From the NCBI RefSeq assembly GCF_013378075.1, contig NZ_CP051131.1:806001-870000 (forward strand): a DNA stretch of 64,000 bases, given 5' to 3'. The translations under genes and the position numbers were made by a program. The stretch is from Parasphingopyxis algicola (GTDB lineage Bacteria; Pseudomonadota; Alphaproteobacteria; Sphingomonadales; Sphingomonadaceae). This document shows, piece after piece, positions 58,979 through 64,000 of this stretch (position 1 is its first letter; the number at the start of each line of letters is the position of its first letter). The notes beneath the pieces are model-generated. The model was not told where the DNA came from and did no database searches. It worked only from the letters and a program-made list of their open reading frames with translations.

Positions 58979-59404
58979 ATGGAAGGCAACAGCCCCATCC
59001 TCGCGCCCGTCGTGGCGCTCGCTATCTGGACCATCGTCATGTGGATCTGGATGTACGCCACCCGAATCCCGGCGATGAACGCGGCCAAGGTCGATTTCAC
59101 CCCGGGCGTCTACACCAATGAGGACCTCAGAAAACTGCCGGTGAGAGTCCAGTGGCAGGCGGACAATTACAACCATCTGCACGAAGCGCCGACGGTCTTC
59201 TACGCGATCGCCCTGACCCTGGCCCTGATCGGCGCCGGCGACGGCATCAATCTGACATTGGCCTGGGCCTATGTCGGGCTGCGTATCGCCCACAGCATCT
59301 GGCAGAGCACGGTCAATATCGTGCCGATCCGCTTCCTGATCTTCACCCTGAGCACGATCGTGCTCGGCTGGCTGATCGTGAACACTGCGCTGCTCGTCTT
59401 CTGA
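58979..59404 (+). CDS. MAPEG family membrane protein, copy 2
   Basis: A 141-residue paralogue of the preceding protein with the same layout: an N-terminal helix, WQADNYNHLHEAPTVFYAIA near residue 58 and WAYVGLRIAHSIWQSTVN near residue 97. It lies 25 bp downstream of copy 1, so the pair is a tandem duplication. Its stop overlaps the nitrilase start as TGATG. Confidence 0.88.
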   Translation: MEGNSPILAPVVALAIWTIVMWIWMYATRIPAMNAAKVDFTPGVYTNEDLRKLPVRVQWQADNYNHLHEAPTVFYAIALTLALIGAGDGINLTLAWAYVGLRIAHSIWQSTVNIVPIRFLIFTLSTIVLGWLIVNTALLVF

Positions 59405-60363
59405 TGCCGCGCATCGCCGCCGCCATTGTCCAGGCCGAACCGGTCCCGCTCGACGTCACGGGCGGGATCGCGGCCCTGCCGGCGCATATCGAGGCGGCGG
59501 CGGACGGCGGCGCGACGGTTGTCGCGTTCGGCGAGACCTTTCTCGGCGGCTATCCGATCTGGCTCGACGAGGCGCCGGGCGCGGCGCTCTGGGACCATCC
59601 CGGCAGCAAGGCGATGCACCGCATCCTGCTCGACCAGGCAATCCGGCCCGGTGACGAACGGCTCGCGCCGATACAGAAGCTCGTCGATCGGCGCGGCCTG
59701 ATCGTCTCGGTCGGCGCGCATGAGCGGGTGCGATCGAGCCTCGTCAACACGCAATTGCTGTTCCGGCCAGGCCAGCCGCCGCTGCCCCATCGCAAGCTCG
59801 TGCCGACCCATGGCGAACGGCTGATCTGGGCGCGCGGCGACGGATCGACGCTCGGTGTCCATCAGGCGGACTGGGGGAATGTCGGGCACCTGATCTGCTG
59901 GGAGCACTGGATGCCGCTCGCCCGCGCGGCGATGCACAACCAGCGCGAGGCCGTGCACGTCGCCGCCTGGCCGACCGTGCGCGACACCTATGCCATCGCC
60001 TCGCGCCACTATGCGTTCGAGGGCCGGTGTTTCGTGCTCGCCGCAGGGACAGTGCTCAACCGGGATACGCTGCTCGACGGCCTCGGCCGCTGCGGCGGCG
60101 ATCCCGAGGCGCGGGCGCTGATCGAGGCCATGCCCGACGGTCAGCTCCAATATGGCGGCAGCATGATCATCGCGCCCAATGGCGATATTCTCGCCGAAGC
60201 GGGCGGGCATGAAGAGATACTCCATGCCGAACTCGATCTCGACCTGATCGGCCAGGGCCTCGCCGCGCTCGACACCGACGGCCATTATGCGCGGCCCGAC
60301 GTATTCAAGCTGAATGTGAACACGGCCGAGCAGGCGGGCGTGGTTTTCGAGGACAAGTCTTAG
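59404..60363 (+). CDS. Nitrilase-superfamily carbon-nitrogen hydrolase
   Basis: A 319-residue hydrolase of the nitrilase superfamily. The catalytic triad is Glu in VVAFGETFLGGYP near residue 46, Lys in PHRKLVPTHGERLIW near residue 126 and Cys in HLICWEHWMP near residue 162. The CWEH motif and length fit nitrilase branch 1 (nitrile to acid and ammonia). Tight coupling to two MAPEG genes is unusual. The substrate is unknown. Confidence 0.88.
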   Translation: MPRIAAAIVQAEPVPLDVTGGIAALPAHIEAAADGGATVVAFGETFLGGYPIWLDEAPGAALWDHPGSKAMHRILLDQAIRPGDERLAPIQKLVDRRGLIVSVGAHERVRSSLVNTQLLFRPGQPPLPHRKLVPTHGERLIWARGDGSTLGVHQADWGNVGHLICWEHWMPLARAAMHNQREAVHVAAWPTVRDTYAIASRHYAFEGRCFVLAAGTVLNRDTLLDGLGRCGGDPEARALIEAMPDGQLQYGGSMIIAPNGDILAEAGGHEEILHAELDLDLIGQGLAALDTDGHYARPDVFKLNVNTAEQAGVVFEDKS

Positions 60364-60371
60364 CTGTCTCG

Positions 60372-60467
60372 CCGTCATTGCGAGCGCAGCGAAGCAATCC
60401 AGAGCGCCAAGCGATGCGCTTGCGGCTCTGGATTGCCGCGTCGCCTTACGGCTCCTCGCAATGACGG
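60372..60467. repeat. CGTCATTGCGAG palindromic repeat
   Basis: An imperfect palindrome of about 96 bp. The outer arms CCGTCATTGCGAG and CTCGCAATGACGG and inner CAATCCAGAGC/GCTCTGGATTG arms are inverted. The same repeat family is widespread in alphaproteobacteria. It reaches into the 3' end of the NAD(P)HX repair gene and supplies its last codons and stop. Confidence 0.85.
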
Positions 60468-61879
60468 AGTAACGGGCTAGCTTGGAGGCAACTCGCCAGT
60501 GCCCCCGGCAACGCATCGAGCAGATCGTCGGCGATCAGGAACGCTCCCGCCCGCCGGCCCGCTTCGCCATGCAGCCAGACCGCCTCGCAAGCCGCTTCGA
60601 ACGGATCGTCATTCTGCGCGAAGCGAGCGGCGGCAATGCCCGTCAGTACATCGCCGGTGCCGGCCGTCGCCAGCCAGGCCGGCGCGGGCGGCGCGATCGC
60701 GGCGCGGCCGTCCGGCGCGGCGATCACGGTGTCATTGCCCTTGTAGACGATCACCGCATTCGCCGCTTCCGCCGCGGCGCGCGCGCGATCGACCTTGCTC
60801 CCCTCGCCGTCTCCGAACAGCCGGACGAACTCGCCATGATGCGGCGTCAGGATCGGCACATGCGCCAGATCGGCAAGACTGTCCGCACGGCGCCCGGCGA
60901 CCAGCGTCAGCGCATCGGCGTCGAGAACGAGCCGCCGCCCGGAATCCAGCACCCGGTCGAGCCGCGCCTCGGCCTTGCCGTTCAAGCCGAGCCCCGGCCC
61001 GATCGCGGCGACATCGACCCGGTCGTCGTCGAGCAAATCGCCTAGGGTCCGCGGATCGGCGGCGAGGCGATAAACCAGCGCCAGCGGCCCTTCGGGATGG
61101 TCGGGCCCGGCCAATGCGACATAACCCGCCCCGCCCCGGATCGCGGCATCGGCGGTTAGGCTCGCCGCCCCCGCCATCGCGCCACCCGCGACGAGCACAT
61201 AGCCGCGCGAATATTTGTGATCGTCGGGACCCGGCGCGGCAAGCTTCGGCCGGCCAAGCGCGTGCAGTTTGCTTTCCGCCGGAATGCCGATCTCGCCGGG
61301 CATCACGCGGCCCAGATAACGCGCCGAAGGCTGGAGCAGATGCGCGGGCTTGAGCGCGCCGAGCGCTGCGGTCGCGGTGAATTCCGGCACCGGCGAGAAC
61401 AACGCGCCGCTGTCCGTCTCTATCCCGCTCGGCAGGTCGACGGCGACGCTGTGCCGCGCACCGTTCACATGATCGGCCAGCAGCTTGGCCAGCGAACCGT
61501 CCAGCGGCCGCATCAGCCCCGTCCCGAACAGCGCATCGACGACCAGCGGCGCCCCTTTTGCGTCGGCAATCTTCTCGACGGGGCCCTTCCAGCGTTCGCG
61601 CGCTTCCTTCGCGACATCGGTCTTGGGATCGGTCAGCGCCGCCACCCGGACATCGCATCCACGCTCGGCGAGCAGGCGCGCGACGACATAGCCGTCGCCG
61701 CCATTGTTGCCCGGCCCGCACAGGATCAGCGTGTCGCTCCTCCCGGCCATGCGCCAGGCGATATCGGCGACCGCTTTGCCGGCCCGCTCCATCAATTCGC
61801 CGACCGATACGCCATCCGCCATCGCGGCCTCTTCCGCCGCGACCATTTCGGCGGCCGTGAGGATCGGCCCGGCGATCAC
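60446..61879 (-). CDS. nnr: Bifunctional NAD(P)H-hydrate repair enzyme
   Basis: A 477-residue fusion of an epimerase and a dehydratase that repair hydrated NADH and NADPH. The N-terminal YjeF domain has LILCGPGNNGGDGYVVARL near residue 50; the C-terminal kinase-like domain has LTPHHGEFVRLFG near residue 340 and TAGTGDVLTGIAAA near residue 400. The GTG at 61879 overlaps the upstream stop codon. The end reads LLRHCEEP, encoded by the repeat, so the natural C-terminus has been replaced. Confidence 0.93.
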   Translation of the reverse strand: MIAGPILTAAEMVAAEEAAMADGVSVGELMERAGKAVADIAWRMAGRSDTLILCGPGNNGGDGYVVARLLAERGCDVRVAALTDPKTDVAKEARERWKGPVEKIADAKGAPLVVDALFGTGLMRPLDGSLAKLLADHVNGARHSVAVDLPSGIETDSGALFSPVPEFTATAALGALKPAHLLQPSARYLGRVMPGEIGIPAESKLHALGRPKLAAPGPDDHKYSRGYVLVAGGAMAGAASLTADAAIRGGAGYVALAGPDHPEGPLALVYRLAADPRTLGDLLDDDRVDVAAIGPGLGLNGKAEARLDRVLDSGRRLVLDADALTLVAGRRADSLADLAHVPILTPHHGEFVRLFGDGEGSKVDRARAAAEAANAVIVYKGNDTVIAAPDGRAAIAPPAPAWLATAGTGDVLTGIAAARFAQNDDPFEAACEAVWLHGEAGRRAGAFLIADDLLDALPGALASCLQASPLLRHCEEP

Positions 61880-62268
61880 CGGACCGTCGCCGGGAGCCGG
61901 TAGCGGTCGAAGGCGATCGCCACCTCGATTTCGCGCTCGGATACCGGATTGACGACCGCCGGTTCTGCGCCGTCCGCCGCCACCAGACCCCGCCCGTCGC
62001 CCGTCACCAACAGCCGTCGGAAGCCGCCGTCGGGATGGCGCAGGGTGAGGATCAGGCCGTCGCTGCTCCGCGTGCGTTCGATCCGGCAGTCGGGCCGGAA
62101 ACTGGCGGCCCCGTTGACCGCGCAATAGACCATACCGCTTTCGGCCAGTTCGGCCCGGGCTTCGGTTTCCGCCTCAATCAGCGGATCGGCTTCGGCGGTC
62201 TGTTCGTCCGCCGCCGATCCGCAGGCGGACAGGGCGAGCGCAACAGAGCAGAAAATGAGAGGGCGCAA
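61876..62268 (-). CDS. Small lipoprotein of unknown function
   Basis: A 130-residue predicted lipoprotein. A signal peptide (PLIFCSVALALSAC, lipidated Cys near residue 16) is followed by an acidic linker (EQTAEADPLIEAETEAR) and a beta-rich domain with YCAVNGAASFRPDCRIERT, which holds two cysteines, and LTLRHPDGGFRRLLV. The only possible start close to the signal is a TTG at 62268; the longer frame runs through the repeat and into the antisense of ilvD. It overlaps the nnr start by 4 bp. Confidence 0.7.
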   Translation of the reverse strand: MRPLIFCSVALALSACGSAADEQTAEADPLIEAETEARAELAESGMVYCAVNGAASFRPDCRIERTRSSDGLILTLRHPDGGFRRLLVTGDGRGLVAADGAEPAVVNPVSEREIEVAIAFDRYRLPATVR

Positions 62269-62289
62269 TACCGGAGCCCGCCCAATTCC

Positions 62290-62365
62290 GCTGAGGCTGA
62301 GCTTTTCGAAGCCCTGCCCTTCTTGTTGAAGAAAAGGACGACCCTTAGACAGGCTCAGGGTGCGC
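62290..62365. repeat. Degenerate CTTCGACAAGCTCAG palindrome
   Basis: A decayed relative of the element at 15195-15283 between the lipoprotein gene and ilvD: CTGAGCTTTTCGAAG on one side and CTTAGACAGGCTCAG on the other, with two or three mismatches in the arms. Confidence 0.6.
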
Positions 62366-62392
62366 GGAGGGAGTTTCGGTCGCACGGCGATC

Positions 62393-64000
62393 CTAAATAT
62401 CCGCATAGACATGGGTCTCGGCCCTGGCGCCCGGATGGGTGACGGCACCCTCATGGGCCGGGCCGACATTCTGGGCGTAGCGCCAGAGCGTGCCCGATTG
62501 ATAATCGTTCCGACGCGACTTCCATGCCGCGCGCCGCTGTTCGAGCACCGCTTCTTCGACATCGAGGTCGATCTTCCCGGCCTCGGCGTCGATCCGGATC
62601 GTATCGCCGTCCTCGATCAGCGCGATCGGCCCGCAATCGGCGGCTTCGGGGCCGACATGGCCGATGCAGAAACCCCGCGTCGCGCCGGAGAAGCGGCCGT
62701 CCGTGATCAGCGCGACCTTCTCGCCCATCCCCCGGCCGTAGAGCGCCGCGGTCGTCGACAGCATCTCGCGCATGCCGGGGCCGCCCTTGGGCCCCTCATA
62801 GCGGATGACGATGACCGAGCCCTCGGCGATATCGCGCTCCTCGACCGCCTTGAAACACTCCTCCTCACTGTCGAAACAGCGGGCCGGACCCGTGAATTGC
62901 AGCCGCTCCATCCCGGCGACCTTGACGATCGCGCCATCGGGGGCGAGCGAGCCCTTGAGGCCGACGACCCCGCCGGTCGGCGTGATCGGATCGTCGACAG
63001 CGTAAATGACCTTCTGGTCGGGGTTCCACGTCACTTCATCAATGTTTTCGCCCAACGTCCTGCCGGTCACGGTCAGGCAATCGCCATCGAGCAGGCCTTC
63101 GGACAGCAAGGTCTTCATCAGCATATAGACGCCGCCCGCCTCATACATGTCCTTCGCGACATATTTGCCGCCGGGCTTGAGGTCGGCGAGATAGGGCGTC
63201 GATTTGAACGTCTCGGCGACGTCGAACAGGTCGAAATCGATCCCGCATTCGTTCGCCATCGCCGGCAGGTGGAGCGCCGCATTGGTCGAGCCGCCCGTCG
63301 CCGCGACGACGCGGGCCGCATTCTGGAACGCCTCTTTCGTGCAGAGGTCGCGCGGACGGATATTGTTCGCGAGCAGCTCCATCACCTGCTCGCCCGCCGC
63401 GCGCGCGATATCGTCGTTGGACTCATACGGCGCGGGCACCATGTTGCTGTTGGGCAGCGAGAGGCCGATCGCTTCGCCGACACAGGCCATGGTGTTGGCG
63501 GTGAACTGCCCGCCGCACGCGCCATGTCCGGGGCAAGCGACTTTCTCCAGCTCGATCAGCTCCTGCAGCGGGCAGGCTTCGGCCTCATACTGGCCGACCG
63601 CCTCGAACACGTCGACGACGGTGACGTCCTTGTCGTGGAACCGCCCGGGCAGGATCGAGCCGCCATAGACGAAGATCGAGGGCACGTTGAGGCGCAGCAT
63701 CGCCATCATCATGCCGGGCAGCGACTTGTCGCATCCGGCAAAGCCGACCAGCGCGTCATAGCAATGGCCGCGCACCGAAAGCTCGACGGAATCGGCGATC
63801 ACCTCGCGGCTGACGAGCGAGCTTTTCATCCCCTGATGGCCCATCGCGATGCCGTCGGTCACCGTGATCGTGTTGAACCGGCGCGGCAGCCCGCCGCCCG
63901 TGATCACGCCCTCACGGCAGACATTTGCCTGATGGTCGAGCCGGGTATTGCAGGGCGCGCTGTCATTGCCCGCGCTCGCGACCGCGACGAAGGGCTGCTC
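62393..64000 (-). CDS. ilvD: Dihydroxy-acid dehydratase (5' end outside the window)
   Basis: At least 535 residues are seen; the start is beyond the right edge. It makes the 2-keto acids for valine, isoleucine and leucine, using a Fe-S cluster. Cluster cysteines appear as [23 protein letters not shown] and [20 protein letters not shown]; the C-terminal half has [18 protein letters not shown] inside the gene (63907) should not be taken as the start. Confidence 0.96.
   Translation of the reverse strand, partial: EQPFVAVASAGNDSAPCNTRLDHQANVCREGVITGGGLPRRFNTITVTDGIAMGHQGMKSSLVSREVIADSVELSVRGHCYDALVGFAGCDKSLPGMMMAMLRLNVPSIFVYGGSILPGRFHDKDVTVVDVFEAVGQYEAEACPLQELIELEKVACPGHGACGGQFTANTMACVGEAIGLSLPNSNMVPAPYESNDDIARAAGEQVMELLANNIRPRDLCTKEAFQNAARVVAATGGSTNAALHLPAMANECGIDFDLFDVAETFKSTPYLADLKPGGKYVAKDMYEAGGVYMLMKTLLSEGLLDGDCLTVTGRTLGENIDEVTWNPDQKVIYAVDDPITPTGGVVGLKGSLAPDGAIVKVAGMERLQFTGPARCFDSEEECFKAVEERDIAEGSVIVIRYEGPKGGPGMREMLSTTAALYGRGMGEKVALITDGRFSGATRGFCIGHVGPEAADCGPIALIEDGDTIRIDAEAGKIDLDVEEAVLEQRRAAWKSRRNDYQSGTLWRYAQNVGPAHEGAVTHPGARAETHVYADI

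Noticed and set aside
61880-62125. N-terminal extension of the NAD(P)HX repair enzyme
   Set aside because: Arginine-rich sequence antisense-like to the lipoprotein gene frame; the GTG at 61879 coincides with the family start.

Overview
The window is GC-rich, densely packed chromosomal DNA from an alphaproteobacterium, most likely order Sphingomonadales. Supporting features are the ffh-rpsP-rimM-trmD-rplS block with a long acidic tail on S16, a ChpT phosphotransferase beside chemotaxis genes, a candidate EcfG (general stress sigma) promoter, EcfG/Psp-style envelope stress genes, and the frequent palindromes built on CTTCGACAAGCTCAG and CGTCATTGCGAG. The genus cannot be fixed by eye. I see no prophage, insertion sequence, CRISPR array, rRNA or tRNA.

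Layout. 1-9.7 kb: oxidative-stress and small-molecule genes (a 1-Cys peroxiredoxin divergent from a LysR regulator, a Prx5-type peroxiredoxin next to AMP nucleosidase, a TetR-SDR pair) and a decayed metallo-beta-lactamase-fold gene. 9-14 kb: SIMPL protein and M2 peptidase, then a tightly overlapping set of a GST-kappa-like isomerase, two GFA proteins and a hydrolase. 14-18 kb: an EmrAB-type efflux pair and asd. 18-20 kb: a membrane protein and an EreA-like secreted protein with its own promoter. 20-24.6 kb: rplS, trmD, an inserted DUF218 gene, rimM, rpsP, ffh. 24.8-30 kb: a GGDEF-EAL protein, then dapF-mtaB-ftsY-yciB in overlapping order. 30-32 kb: sodB and two paralogous TPR proteins. 33-37 kb: a sigma-54/PspF-controlled phage-shock locus that goes well beyond pspABC. 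37-39.3 kb: sufE, a thioredoxin-like ferredoxin with a non-AUG start, a J-domain protein, a Yip1 protein and the RNase P RNA. 39.3-46.4 kb: amidase, cheR-cheB-cheY-cheW-cheA, chpT and a JAMM peptidase. 46.4-50 kb: rluD, rpoH, mtgA and a hydrolase. 50-53 kb: ybaB-dnaX and the SRP RNA. 53-57 kb: a class A beta-lactamase, a ferredoxin, two cysteine desulfurases and a hydrolase. 57-64 kb: threonine dehydratase, two MAPEG proteins, a nitrilase, the NAD(P)HX repair enzyme and ilvD.

How the genes work together. The window encodes all three core parts of co-translational targeting (Ffh, FtsY, SRP RNA). Envelope stress is handled by the psp locus, rpoH and MtgA. Oxidative and thiol stress is covered by two peroxiredoxins, SodB, GFA proteins, MAPEG proteins and Fe-S genes.

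The most unusual region is the psp locus. A sigma-54 promoter first drives a 58-residue exported peptide ending in a TonB-box-like sequence. PspA, PspB and PspC follow, and then five small one-helix membrane proteins. These five carry the same C-terminal coiled-coil motif seen in PspB and at the end of PspC. Several of these genes share an AAGGTTCAGG leader before the ribosome binding site. Other points worth following are a two-copy long-hairpin element with compensatory changes, a ferredoxin gene lacking ATG, GTG or TTG, and an atypical CheA.
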